A stretch of 64,000 nucleotides of DNA. It comes from Dasypus novemcinctus. Its lineage: Eukaryota; Chordata; Mammalia; Cingulata; Dasypodidae. Under the pieces are notes generated by a model. The model ran no database searches. It was given only the letters and a program-made list of their open reading frames with translations, and was not told where the DNA came from. Made by a program: the position numbers and the translations under genes. The stretch covers positions 8,990,001 through 9,054,000 of the forward strand of contig NC_080699.1 of assembly GCF_030445035.2 (NCBI RefSeq). The letters are read 5' to 3'. This document shows, in pieces, positions 10,961-22,399 of this stretch (the first letter of the stretch is position 1; every line of letters begins with the position of its first letter).

Positions 10961-11270
10961 GAGGGGCACCTTCCCCCAGAGAACAGCAAACATCATGGGC
11001 CCAGGAGAGCGGGAGGAATGAGGTGAGAACTTTCCCGGGGAACAGCGTATGCCGAGCTGGACAGGACTTGGGTGCGCGTGTGTTTTAATTAGAGAAGTTG
11101 TGGGTGTGCCGGACAAGCATGCATACAGCAAGGATTGCCATATCCCACCCCATTACTGACACCTTCCGTTGGTGTGGCACCATCGTTACCAAGGGCTTTA
11201 GTTTTCACTCTGCATGAGCTGGAAGGATAGTGAGGGGCTGAGCAGGGGACTGACACGGAGCAGCTGTCTC
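10961..11270. other. Intergenic sequence, no feature recognised
   Basis: No repeat or exon was recognised with confidence. Confidence 0.4.
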
Positions 11271-11274
11271 TCCT

Positions 11275-11940
11275 TGGAGCCACTTCAGTCGGGCGCTACT
11301 GAGCACCTCCTGTCAAGGTCATTACTGACCTCCGCCTTGCTAAATCCAAGGGCTCCTTTCCCGCCCTCGTCTTACTTGGTCTTGTCAACAGCATCTGACC
11401 CAGCTGATCGACCCCTTTCTCTGAAAAGCGCTCTTTTTCCTTGGCTTCCTTGCATTAACTCTTCAGCTTTTCCTCGCCCGTCACCGTCCCTCCTTCTCAG
11501 GCCCCTCTGCCAGCCCCTCTTATCTTCTGACCACTGAACACCTGAGTGTCCATAGCTCAGTCCTTAGGCTTCCCTCCATCCTCGTTTCCTCCTCAGCGAG
11601 CTCAGCCATTCTCCTGGCCTTAAACACCATCTGTACACCCAGGACTCAGATGCACATTTCCAGTTCAGATATCCTCTTTTCTGACCACCAGGACTGAATG
11701 CCCAACTGCCTTTTCAGCATCTCTATTTGTGTGTCTGCTAGACATCTCAGACTTCACACCACTAATCTTCCTCTCCAAACCTTCTCTTCCTGTGTCTCCC
11801 CATTTCAGGAAAGGCCAACCCCATCCTTCCAGATATTCAGACCCAAATCCTTATTGTTGTTCTCAATCCCTGTTTCAGACTGTACCCCTAATCTAATAAA
11901 CATGTCTCAAGGTCACACTGTACGCATCCAGCATGTTTGA
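11275..11940 (+). mobile_element. L2 reverse-transcriptase region fragment
   Basis: Pyrimidine-rich sequence follows the order of the L2 ORF2 reverse transcriptase region. It begins with a caaggtcattactgacctcc-like motif, passes ctgacccagctgatcgaccc, and continues to tctgctagacatctcagact and a ccatttcaggaaaggc-like block. Frames are broken, so it is a molecular fossil. It covers an earlier part of L2 than the copy at 49,800-50,645. Confidence 0.75.
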
Positions 11941-12260
11941 CTCTGCTTTTTGTATGGTACGTGAAACTTCTCCAAAGCAACGCTGGCAATCAGGCAAATA
12001 TTTCCATCTCAATAGATTGATTTGATGGGAACAAATATATATACCTAAAATGAAAGAGGTAGGGGGCATGAAAAGAGTGAGCTGGAAAAATAGACTATAA
12101 TTTAAAAATATCTGCATGATTATAGGAAAGTATTAAAAAGGACAGTTAGTATGTATTATAAAACCAGACAATTCAATATGAGTAACATATATATATATTT
12201 TTTTTCTTTACTGCACAGATTCATAGCCAATAGGAGATTTACTAAGCTTTTACTATAGTA
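11941..12260. other. Intergenic sequence, no feature recognised
   Basis: AT-rich, with a short (TA)n run near 12,190. Nothing else is recognised. Confidence 0.5.
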
Positions 12261-12261
12261 G

Positions 12262-13100
12262 TAGAGGGAATAAAAAGATGCATGAATCAGTGCTTACTTT
12301 TGACGTGTCTTTAACATAATGGGGGAGTAACAATTATAAATAATGAACAATTATCCCAAGATAATGAAATAAATCACATTCCTCTGGTGTCACTGTCAAA
12401 TCTTAGGGATAAAAATGATTAATTCTGAGTAGATGATGGAGAGAAGTTCAATGACAATTGGTCTTTGAGCTGAGCTTTGGAGAATGAGCAGGACCTGGGT
12501 ATGAGCAAAGGGTGGAGATGTGGAAGGTCAGAATAACCAGATGTAAAAACTGCGTGGGGGAAACGGATGTGGCTCAACCAGCTGGGCTCCCATCTACCAT
12601 ATAGGAGGTCCAGGGTTCAATGCCCAGGGTCTCCTGGTGAGGGCAAGTTGGCCCACGTGATGTGCCAGCCCATGCTGGAATGCCGCCATGCAGGAGTGCC
12701 CTCCTGCGCGGGAACACCACCTCGCACAGGAGTGCTGGCCGACACGGAGAGCTGGCGCGGCAAGATGATGCAACAGGAGACACAGAGGAGAGAAAATAAG
12801 AAGACATAGCAGAACAGGGAGCTGAGGTGGCACAAAAGAGTAATCACCTCTCTCCCATTCCAAAAGGACCGAGGATCGGGTCCTGGAACCACCTAATGAG
12901 AAAACAAGCAGACACAGAAGAACACACAGTGAATGGACACAGAGAGCAGATGAGGGGAGGATGGGGTAAGGGAGAAATAAATAAAGTAAACTTAAAAAAA
13001 AAAACTGCATGGGTGGAGGAAGGAGGCCAGAGAGGCCACGGAAGTCCTGATGATCAAGGGCCTTGAACACCGCTCTAGCGCTTATGGACCTAATTCTTAA
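12262..13100 (-). mobile_element. L2 fragment split by a SINE
   Basis: Left part: a gatgatggagagaagttcaa-like segment and gctgagctttggagaatgag. Right part, beyond the SINE: aagggccttgaacaccgctc and ttcttaaggtagtgggagct. Both halves are in the order of inverted L2, so the DAS SINE at 12,559-12,999 inserted into an existing L2. Confidence 0.65.
12559..12999 (+). repeat. Full-length DAS SINE
   Basis: It has the tRNA-like head (acggatgtggctcaaccagc), a B-box-like segment, a CpG-containing body, the aagatgatgcaacaggagac block and the aatggacacagagagcagat block. It ends in an A-rich tail. The flanking target duplication is aaaaactgcgtggg at 12,545-12,558 and the same with one change at 13,000-13,013. 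A 194-codon minus-strand frame through it is a by-product of the SINE body. Confidence 0.9.
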
Positions 13101-13104
13101 GGTA

Positions 13105-13228
13105 GTGGGAGCTGGCTGGTGTTTTGAGGTATAATACAAGCTTGTTGAAAGCGTGAACAAGGTCCATGACTCATTCATCTCTGAATTCCCAGAACCTTGT
13201 ACAGCATCTAGAACACAGCAGGTACAGA
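13105..13228 (+). mobile_element. L2 3' end fragment
   Basis: The landmarks are caagcttgttgaaagcgtga, then ttcccagaaccttgtacagc and ctagaacacagcaggta, as in the L2 tail. It follows directly on an inverted L2 fragment. Confidence 0.65.
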
Positions 13229-13313
13229 GAGGATGGATGGATGGATGGATGGATGGATGGATGGGTTGGTGGATGGATGGGTTGGTGGATAGATGGGTTG
13301 GTGGATGGATGAG
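13228..13313. repeat. (GGAT)n tetranucleotide repeat
   Basis: About seven perfect GGAT units are followed by a higher-order pattern of gggttggtggat alternating with GGAT units. It is probably polymorphic in length. Confidence 0.95.
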
Positions 13314-14145
13314 GCAGATTCAGCACACGCCTTGGAGGTACAAAGGGCAGAATTTAATGAGTTCAAACATCAGGACATTCAAACATCAGGAGAGAGAATC
13401 AAAGATGACTTAAAGCTTCCTAATACAGATTACAGGGAGTACAAAAGGATGATCCAATAAAAGGAGAAGATTTTTTTAAAATCTGCCACTTTGCACCTGA
13501 GAACGTGGGCAGTGGGGGCGAGCACATGGCACAGAGCAAAGAGGAAGGCATCAGAGGCAGTGAACACAGTCTGGAAGTCCCCGTGTCTGTGGGTGAAGAT
13601 TAGAGTTATTCATCGCTCTTCTGGGCCCAGACAAGCGTCAAGGATTTGCTGGGACTATCCGCGGCATGCGAGCCTCGGGGCGGGGGAAGGCAGGAGGCGC
13701 CTCCTGAATTTCCCTTCCTCCCGTCCCGGTTATGTAAAATCACCATCCCACTCGCTCTGTTTGCTTGCCTACTCGCTCCCCCCAAAATACTCAGAACCCC
13801 TGCTGCCCACAGGCCTGCATACCGGGTGAAGGAATCAGGTCAGAAAGGCCTTTTGAGATTACACAACTTCTCATAAATCTTATTAAAATCTCTCTGGATG
13901 GAGCTGGCATTTTAATAAGTCTGCAGAGACCACTGTACTCATTGAAGCAAAAGGACCAAGCATTTAGGTGAATTGGGGAAAAATGCTTTACTCAGGAGAA
14001 AAGTTATTAGCAAAAAGAGTGGAAGGTCACACACCCAAGTAACACTCTGTTAAATGTAACTCTGTTAAACACTGTTGGCCCAGAAAAAGATGAGGTAAAA
14101 AGGAAGTCTTATGTGCAACACACAGAGTCCATAGATGTCCCGAAA
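13314..14145. other. Intergenic sequence, no feature recognised
   Basis: A 112-codon plus frame at 13,491-13,829 overlaps a 76-codon frame. The stretch is moderately GC-rich, with no recognisable domain. I do not support a gene. Confidence 0.45.
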
Positions 14146-14149
14146 CCAA

Positions 14150-14375
14150 GAATTCTCAGGTTATTTGGCAGAATTGTTTTGAATCTTGCCTCTGCTACTT
14201 ATTGTCTGTGATTTTAGCCTAGATAGTTAACTTGTCTGAACCTCAGTTTTCTCATCTCTTAAATGGGCTTATAATAACATCTCACTCCAGTGTTACTGTG
14301 GTGATCAAATGGGATGATGTATATAAAGTTTCTACTACCTGGCATAAATAGGAGTTCAGAAATGTGAGTTCAGCC
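14150..14375 (+). repeat. MIR, near complete
   Basis: It contains the MIR sequence of landmarks: gaatcttgcctctgctactt, then ttgtctgaacctcagttttc, then atgggatgatgtatataaag and a degraded end. Confidence 0.8.
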
Positions 14376-14573
14376 TTTCCTAATGTAAGGTGAATATTCA
14401 GAAGCTGGGGCAAGCTCGCTTGACACATGGAAAGGGAGAAGCGAAAAGGATGCTTTGCAATTTGTAGGTAAATTCAGACAATAGGAAATAACAAGGGTAA
14501 GAGCACTGATTTAACTAAGTAAAATACTGGGTAGGATTCATCTTAGTGACTGATGATAAAAGGAGACAGAAAA

Positions 14574-15048
14574 TGTTGTGGAATTTAAGAGAAGTTTAAT
14601 TATTTGAGTATAGAGAGGCCAGGACTCAGCAATGATTTTGAGAAGGAAAAATGGTTTATTGATGGCCGGCCGGACTCGGGAGCTTTCAGTTTGAATCCCG
14701 AGCCCTGAACAAGATTTTCAAACGTCTTTTATACAGAAAGGAAAGGCCAAATGGTCTCTTTGTTTCAGTTTTCAATAGGCTTTAATTAGCATATATCTTC
14801 CACATCTTAGGTAAGCTTTTAGCATGGACTCCAGACATTCTAGATAAGCCTTTAGCACATTTGGTTTTTGCATTTTCCCTAAATACTTAAAGTTTATAGC
14901 CCCCGCATTGTTAAACATTTCCTGGGACTGGAGCTGCTGCTAGTCCCCAAGGGCAGGACTGCAGCCCCCCCACCGTTCCACACCCACAAGTCAAACAACT
15001 TAGTTATCTCTGAAGAGACAAAGAGCCTTCCACCCATAGCCCACATCA
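14574..15048 (-). repeat. 3' LTR of the endogenous retrovirus
   Basis: 475 bp with TG...CA ends. It differs from the other LTR by three substitutions and one C-run length change. In minus-strand sense it carries a TATAAAAG at 14,726-14,733 and an AATAAA at 14,655-14,660. Confidence 0.92.
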
Positions 15049-15060
15049 TTCCCCCCTTTT
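15049..15060 (-). other. Polypurine tract
   Basis: On the minus strand the sequence directly before the 3' LTR reads AAAAGGGGGGAA, the primer site for retroviral plus-strand synthesis. It fixes the element's orientation. Confidence 0.88.
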
Positions 15061-17366
15061 GTCAAAGTTTACTTGCTAAGCTTTGGCATAATTATTGTTG
15101 GAGCTATGAGGTGGATGGCTGTTTGTTGTCTTGACTGATTATTTATCAGTCTTTAGTACAGCATCTAGGACCGTTTTTAGAAGTTTAGAACTTTTCATTC
15201 TGGACAGCAGAATCTTGGGCAGGGGCCTCCCGCAGTTATTTTGCTGCCACTGGCACTCACGTGGATTTCCAGTTAGGTTCCAGATCCATCTATTACTTTT
15301 ATTTTACTTTTAAAGAGTTTACACCTTTAATTTAAAAGGGGTGCTGAAGGGAGACGATCTCTTTTTTGTAACTGCTTCCTGCTGGCCATGGGCTGTAGTT
15401 ATTGCCTAATAAGGTGTAAAACTCTTAATTTATTTTAACTGGAGGAAGATGGATCTGGCATTCTGTACGAAGTTGGATGAAGTTTTCATATGGTTAATAA
15501 GATGTTTACTCTGAAAGAAACAAACTTAATTAAAAATTTGGAATACCTGTTTTTAAAAGAGGACACATTGGATTACAGAGGTCGACAAGGTTAGGTGCCT
15601 ATAAAGATGGCATTTTTTAAAAGCTGGTGGGAACAGCATATATATATATATTTTAAGTTATTTATCTTTATAGAGAAATTGCAACAGACACTTAGCTTTG
15701 TCTGAAGACACATTTTAAGCTGTTCAATGATTGACACTCATTCGCTCTGTCAGATGCTCCTGGTGAACTGGCACTTTTTGGGCAACTGGCTTCACTCAGG
15801 ATTATAACACTAATTTGGAAATACTCTTAGTTTTTACTTGTGGGAGTGATCAGAACTACAGAATAAAGATTTTTACACCTTGGTTTTTATTGTACAATTT
15901 TTAGCAATTTTGACTTGTTTAATAGGTGACTCACCATCAGTAAGCAAGCCTCACTTTTGCTACACAGCAGAGTACAGCAGAATATAGAAGTTGACTGAGA
16001 CTGGCTGAGACTGCCACCTTATTTTATAGACATGTTATTAACTGTTTAGAAAATGATTTTACCAGGAATTTAACATGTTTAATATACTTCTGCACTTGAT
16101 TTAAAATAGAAAAGATAACATTACAATTATTAGGCATATATTTAGTACAGGATAAAAGTACAGCACTTAATATTAACTAATGTATTACTTAATGCATAAG
16201 GATTCAGAGTTGCCATTATTAGTTTTGAGTTTCAGGTTTGTAATACTTTACATGTTATCTCTCCATGAGAGCAGGCCATAATGCCAATTGTGTTTAAGTT
16301 TTACTTACAGTATCCTGGTATCATGGCTCTACTTAGCATGTTTTTTAACGCAGTGAGCAAGTTGCAGCATCTTTTTAGTATTTCAGAGATTTTTCAGTAT
16401 TTTACTAGCCTGGTGCATAGTGCTCTCTGGCACCATGGAACAGTGCCAGTCTGGAGGCGATATCTATTGAACACTTGGCTGTACCGAGTCATTATTGGCT
16501 GCAGGAGCTTGAAACTGCAATATAGTTTCTATCGACTTCAGGAGCAGAACCAGAGACTGATATAGCACATATTTTTAATTGAGGGGTCAGTGACCAGCCT
16601 AGCTAATAACTCACATGGAGAGGCCACCTGTAATGTATACAAGGCCTGGTTCGAATGCACAAGAGTTTGACAATGTTAAAGTTTATTCTTTGTTTTATAT
16701 ATATTTTAAACAACTTAACGCAATACATATATCAAATGACTATTTACTTACACAATTTTACTATGAAGATAACAGTAGGTACTTTAGTAATAGAGGAAAA
16801 ATATTATTTTTTATTGTTAGAATGAAAACAGAATATTTTTAATAGAATCAAGACAACTTTTTATTACCATTTACTTAAATGTGTATTTTGCAGTGGCCTT
16901 TAGACAGGTTTATTATCATGAAGTTATTTCTGCTACTAATACCAATTTAAGTTTTTTTAGTTAACAATGACTTTTACAATTAGAACTATTTAAACATTTT
17001 CAGTTTGGAAGATGTTTTATAAACTCTTTATAATTGACTATAACCGCATTGACTAGACACCTCATGTTTAAATAAACTTACTAAATTACAATTACTAATG
17101 AAAGAAATTTACTCTTTATTTAAGAGAGCATATTTACAATCTTTTTTTTTTAGCTTAATTTTACCAATGTGAACTTACAATTTTTATTACTGTAAAGATT
17201 TTGTACATATGTTAATTTAGTTTATAAATTAACTATGGGAGATTACACTCAAGTTAAATAAAATTGAAACCATAATAGTTTATGCAAGGAATGTTTTTTT
17301 TTTCCCTTACAGGAAGCTAAAAACTTCTTTTTTTTAAGTTATGAAAATTATTAATTTAAAAGCATA

Positions 17367-17424
17367 ACTGACTACCAGGTTTTAAAACACATGCATACTG
17401 ACTACCAGGTTTTAAAACACATTA
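17367..17424. repeat. 30-bp tandem duplication inside the retrovirus
   Basis: The segment actgactaccaggttttaaa and its following bases occur twice, offset by 30 bases, and are almost identical. Confidence 0.9.
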
Positions 17425-18254
17425 CACAATTACTTAATTTTTTAAAAATCATAACCCAGGAAAGATTTTTTTATAGTTTTTATGGACTTTTTTTTACTTA
17501 CTGAAATTTGTTAATAGAGCTACTAATTACTTTTATTTCGTTGGAAAGAAATCTTCTGGAAGAATTAAGGCTCACCAGATTGTGGAGAAGAAAATAATTT
17601 ATTTTTCATTTTGCAAATAGGGGTGCAGAGCTAGATATGGCTGGTGCCACGAACAAAGAAAAATGACACAATTTATACCCCTAAGCTTAGCATGCAAGCT
17701 TTTCTTGTTTTTTTATAGATTGGATACTTTAGAAGTTACAGCTTATCTGAGATTTAACTTTCTCACGCAAAAGTTTGATTTAACTGCTTTTTTTATTACA
17801 TTTTAACTATTTTAGTTTTTACCTGCTCTCCCTTTTTTAAAATAAGGAATAGAATTTAGTGCTGAAATGGCACCGACTTAGTTAGCTTTTTTTTGGGCAT
17901 CTTTTTACTGCCCATAGGACTGGCCTAAACTGGTTTTTTTTACTGCTGTCTAACTTGGGAGTGGGAGACTGAGGCAGCAGGCCACTAGGTTACATTAACA
18001 TTTTTTTAATGTGAAAATTAACTTAATTTTTGTGTTTTTTTTTTTTGCAATTTATGGCTGACAAAGGTTTAAACTGGGAAATTACCAGGCAAACTGATTT
18101 TTAATTCTCTAGCCTAGTAGATAGGTTTAATTTACCACACCTAGTTTTGCCTTAAAAGCTCTTGCAAAGAGGAGGCTCTTTTTTAATTGTTTTTATAATC
18201 AGATTTTTATGACTTTTTTATCTTGCTTAGTTTAATTTGGGCTTTAAGAATATT

Positions 18255-18640
18255 TATAAATATAACTGCATATTTAATTTTTAACAATTTGAATAGACTT
18301 CTTTTAAGAATTTTTATTTGTTAATTTGATATTATCCTGATGTATGAAGACATACATTGAGCATTTTTTAAAAAATGGGCAGACACAAAGAGTTAGACAC
18401 AAACACAACTCATTGATATTACTTGTAATTTGCATTATTTTATATACTGTTTAGTTTAATTAATTAGGGGTCTAGAAATACATATTACTTATATAACTGC
18501 ATATTTAACTTTAACAATTTGAGCAAATAGGCAGACATGAATAGTTTGACACAACAACATGACTTTAGTTACTTTAAACTTTTCAAAGACTTTTGAAACT
18601 CTTTTTAATTTGCACTATGACCATGCAGTTTACTACAAGA
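18255..18640. repeat. Diverged ~231-bp tandem duplication inside the retrovirus
   Basis: The segment tataactgcatatttaa with taacaatttga recurs 231 bases later. A cagaca/gacacaa block and a taatttgca block follow each copy in the same order. The copies have diverged substantially. Confidence 0.65.
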
Positions 18641-20100
18641 ATTTTTTTTCTTACTTAATGGATTGTAATAACTAAAATGTTCTCAATGCTTTAGCACTAT
18701 TTTGTTTTAGAACTTTATATTTTACCTTGAAATTAGCAGAATTTTGGATAAGCAACAAGATTAATTTTATATATATTTACTGAGGCTATTTGAAGCCTCA
18801 GGGAGACAGACTGCTTTCTCTCATGAATTGCCACTCTTAGGAACACTGACCGTCAAGGCAGGAGACTTCTCTCCCTCCACCCCCCTTTTGGTTTTGGAGA
18901 TAATAAAACTCTAGTGGCCATTTAACTTTATTTTATCAGGCAGCAATTTATTTAGTTTACACTTGAATTCATGAGAGAAAGGGTTACTAATACTAGGAGA
19001 GGAGACAGTGATGTCCCAGCTCTTTTCAATTATGAAATAACCATAGGCAAAGGCAAAGGGTGAGGTTAGGCTTGAAGTAACCATAAACAAAGGAAAGGTT
19101 AGTGTAGAATTTACACTTAAATAATAGTTTCAGGCTAAATTTACCCAGCTATAATTTCAGTTATTGTCTTTCCACTGTTTTATAATATAAATGCATTTAT
19201 AAATGATTTTAACTCTTAGTTACAGTTTTTATTAATTTTTTTAAAACCTATTAATTTTATAACACTTTTAAATACTTTTCATTTAACTTATAACATATTA
19301 AATGAACTTAACCATTACTTTAATTTTTTTTTTAAAGTAAAAGAATAAATTTCTTGCAGTTAATTTGAAATAAAAGGCTACTTTTTAGGATTTGATTTCT
19401 AGAACATAAAATGTTCTTTTAAAAGAGGTAAGACTCTTCTTCAAACATTGAGGATATGATGAGGTTAAAGCACAAGAAGCTATTGATAAAATATTTTTTT
19501 TGTATATTGATCTTACTCAATTTAATCATAAAAATTTTCTTTCCACAAACTTTTTACACTTTTAGTATTTATTCAGGTTTTGTCTCACACTTTATTCTTT
19601 CTAATAATCAATCATTTTATCTTAGGACAAAATCATCTTCTGTTGCCTTAACAATAAAAACACACTCTATATATTTCACATACTAAGTTACCAGGCAAAC
19701 TTCTTACAACATATAATTGCCATTAATACTAAACAAGTTTGTTAAAATAATGAACTTTTCTTCACTTTAAATACTTAGTAGCATGTAATACCAGAAACAG
19801 TTTTTTTGGAAGCAAGTTGGCAGGGGAGATTGGCTGCCGAATAAGTTTGTTATAAAATTGCCTTTTATTATTATTATTTATTAATTCAGTTTTGTTAAAT
19901 AATGACTTTCTGCAGTTAGCTACTTAAATACCTTAAACAATGCTTTGTAAAACTTTTATAATTATTTATACCCTTAAGACAGATTTTACTTTCACAGAAC
20001 ACATTCTCTTACTTAAGGTTACTACAATACCTTCTAAGAACCTGAGCAGAATGCAAACGTATTTTGGCTTTGACACCCTAAGGAGGGAAATTTACTGCAT

Positions 20101-21289
20101 TTATTCTGATTCTGCTTTTTACCTCTTTCAATTCCCCCCCCTTTCAGGCAGTCGGGTGCACAACAAACAGGAATGCGGCTTATGAATAGAAGGGTGGACT
20201 CACTGGAAAGGGGCAAGCCGCTCCCCGATTTCCAGCTTTCAGCCAAAATGGGCAGACAGAACCTACTCAAATTTGGCAACTCTCCCAGGAACCTAGCCCC
20301 CCCGACTGGGACATTCTCAACAAACTTGGGTGCTTGGCGCGGACACAGATGGCCTCCAAGCCCCGGCAAAGGGCCAGACCAGAGACAAGACAGCAGAACA
20401 TGCACAAACATCTAGACTCCTCAGCTTTTGCTCCAGAATTATTTTACCTCCTTGCCAATGGCAAGGGAGGGCTCCAGCTCAGCTGTAATTCTACTTTATG
20501 TAAGGACACAACTAACATTGAGCTGACACAGACAGAAGCACAAAGGTTACTAATCTGACTCACAAGTTTATATATTTATTTTTACCACGGCTGCCCCCAC
20601 AGCCATCACAAACTTCAGAACACTTAACATTTGGTATAAAGCGAATTCATTCACAAATTAGCACCATAACAAAAGATTTCAGCTAGACTTTTCCACTGTT
20701 TAAACTTTACACCCAGACCAAGCTCTACCAGAAAAGCCGATCCATTTTCCTGTAACCAAGTTTTGTTTTCCTTAATCTAGACCAATTTTCAGGACATTAG
20801 GACTTGAACCTTTAAATACCCTTCCTATTAAAATCGAGACTCCACTCCTTTAGTGGATATAAGACCAGTACCAGATTCTAACATGCAGTTAGACAAACCC
20901 AAAACACCAGGGCTTTTCCCCGGTTTTCCTCCTTTTCCCAAGCCTAGAGAGAACGGCTTCCCCCCAGCCTTCTGGGGCTACTAGGGTTCTCTCGGGAGGT
21001 GATCAGCCTCCCCTTCCTAGCAATTAAAGCTAGGGCCTTCCAGACTGTGCTCACCCGGGGACTCTTACCTTCTTCCATGTTCGGAGTTCTTTTTCGTTCC
21101 CAGAATCTTTCTCTTCAGACCTTCCATTGCCCTCTATTTTTGTCGGGAAGATTCTGGTGGAGCCCACATCTTTTCTGGATTAAATTTAATCCAGGGGCGC
21201 CCAGATTTGGGGTTCACCCGAGTCCTCCCAGCTTCCTCGGGGATTTGGAAGGGGCAGCAAAATGCTACCGTCTCTGGCCTTCATTTATT
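20101..21289 (-). other. Retroviral leader and 5' internal region
   Basis: This is normal-GC sequence between the AT-rich interior and the primer-binding site. It should correspond to the leader and the start of gag. No gag frame is intact; the 125-codon minus-strand frame at 20,034-20,411 has no recognised similarity. Confidence 0.55.
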
Positions 21290-21307
21290 ATCCCACCGGA
21301 GTCACCA
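21290..21307 (-). other. Primer-binding site
   Basis: On the minus strand, four bases after the 5' LTR, the sequence reads TGGTGACTCCGGTGGGAT. It starts with TGG, as expected for pairing with a tRNA ending in CCA. I could not assign the tRNA species with confidence. Confidence 0.8.
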
Positions 21308-21311
21308 AAAA

Positions 21312-21785
21312 TGTTGTGGAATTTAAGAGAAGTTCAATTATTTGAGTATAGAGAGGCCAGGACTCAGGAATGATTTTGAGAAGGAAAAATGGTTTATTGA
21401 TGGCCGGCCGGACTCGGGAGCTTTCAGTTTGAATCCCGAGCCCTGAACAAGATTTTCAAACGTCTTTTATACAGAAAGGAAAGGCCAAATGGTCTCTTTG
21501 TTTCAGTTTTCAATAGGCTTTAATTAGCATATATCTTCCACATCTTAGGTAAGCTTTTAGCATGGACTCCAGACATTCTAGATAAGCCTTTAGCACATTT
21601 GGTTTTTGCATTTTCCCTAAATACTTAAAGTTTATAGCCCCCGCATTGTTAAACATTTCCTGGGACTGGAGCTGCTGCTTGTCCCCAAGGGCAGGACTGC
21701 AGCCCCCCACCGTTCCACACCCACAAGTCAAACAACTTAGTTATCTCTGAAGAGACAAAGAGCCTTCCACCCATAGCCCACATCA
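21312..21785 (-). repeat. 5' LTR of the endogenous retrovirus
   Basis: 474 bp with TG...CA ends, about 99.4% identical to the left copy. In minus-strand sense TATAAAAG lies at 21,464-21,471 and AATAAA at 21,393-21,398, about 70 bases downstream. This is the usual U3-R spacing of a class I LTR. Confidence 0.92.
21464..21471 (-). promoter_or_regulatory. TATA box of the 5' LTR
   Basis: It reads TATAAAAG on the minus strand, with AATAAA about 70 bases downstream in the LTR. Transcription would run leftward into the element. Confidence 0.65.
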
Positions 21786-22039
21786 GAACAACCTGGATAC
21801 ATAGACAAATGGGTAACCCGAACCCTGAATACAAACAACATTTCAACATGCTTCTGCGATCAAATCTCACACTGGAGCATCACGGAGAGCAAACTTTCCA
21901 TTCCAGGGCTGGTCACGAGTCTGGAAGGCAGCAGGGAGGTGCAGAGGAAGAGGCCTGGAGAGCCCACTCACTTAAGTAATGGGCAAGCAAGTAACTGACT
22001 CTAACGACTGAAAACTGAGGCAGTAAGAGACTCAAAGCG

Positions 22040-22250
22040 GGACAAATGGCGAGAGGGTTCAAACCCTAGCTCCACCCTTTACGGGTCTGGGAACCATGAA
22101 CAAGTTATTTACTCTTTCTGAGCCGCTCTTTACACACCTTTGAAGTTAGAATATGATGATAGGGTTACTGTCCAGACATGAAAAGAATTTCACACAGTGC
22201 CTAGAATGCAGTAAAGATTCAATGAACAGTAGCGTTATTCTTCTTAGTAG
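22040..22250 (+). repeat. MIR, near complete
   Basis: The landmarks in order are gggttcaaaccctagctcca, then aacaagttatttactctttc, then aagaatttcacacagtgcct and a final gtaaagattcaatgaac. Confidence 0.8.
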
Positions 22251-22399
22251 CGATTTTCTGTCTTCTGACCTCAATTCAAGTCCACTAAAATAATCTTTTT
22301 CAATAATAATATATTTTTATGATTCTTCACATTGATTAAACTAAATATATTTTAACAAAAGTATTGCCAGTTCACTGAAGAGAAATAATATCAAAAAAA

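Larger units (their letters stand above)
15300..20100 (-). other. AT-rich, non-coding interior of the retrovirus
   Basis: I counted 23% GC in bases 17,101-17,400 and 24% in 18,241-18,540, with G and C almost equal. The LTRs and the 20.1-21.3 kb leader look compositionally ordinary. Stops are dense in all frames. Internal repeats include a 30-bp tandem duplication and a ~231-bp diverged duplication. The interior corresponds in position to pol and gag, but only the integrase-like end is recognisable. Confidence 0.7.
14574..21785 (-). mobile_element. Young class I (gammaretrovirus-like) endogenous retrovirus, non-coding
   Basis: Two ~475-bp LTRs flank a 6.3-kb interior. TG...CA ends, a purine-rich tract before the left LTR and a tRNA-binding site beside the right LTR show that the element reads on the minus strand. 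A stretch near 15,740-15,890 aligns with the LTR-associated fragment at 34,780-34,920. Read on the minus strand, that stretch resembles the C-terminal end of gammaretroviral integrase, broken by stops. Between this and the left LTR only ~0.7 kb remains, so env is largely absent. No intact gag, pol or env frame exists; the longest minus-strand frame is 125 codons. The flanking 5-mers, gaaaa and gaaca, match at 4 of 5 positions. The copy cannot encode its own proteins. Confidence 0.85.

Noticed and set aside
12594..13178. 194-codon minus-strand open frame, the longest in the window
   Set aside because: Most of it lies in the antisense of a full-length DAS SINE with a target duplication, and the rest is in L2 sequence. 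No gene signals are present.
13228..13313. Possible CRISPR-like array from regular repeats
   Set aside because: It is a simple GGAT microsatellite with no unique spacers, in a mammalian genome.
20034..20411. 125-codon minus-strand frame as a retroviral gag remnant
   Set aside because: It lies in the expected gag region, but I could not recognise any gag landmark in it, so I do not call a gene.
14574..21785. APOBEC3-type hypermutation as the sole cause of the AT-rich interior
   Set aside because: G and C are equally low and both C-to-T and G-to-A changes are seen against the relative at 34.8 kb. One-strand editing alone does not fit.
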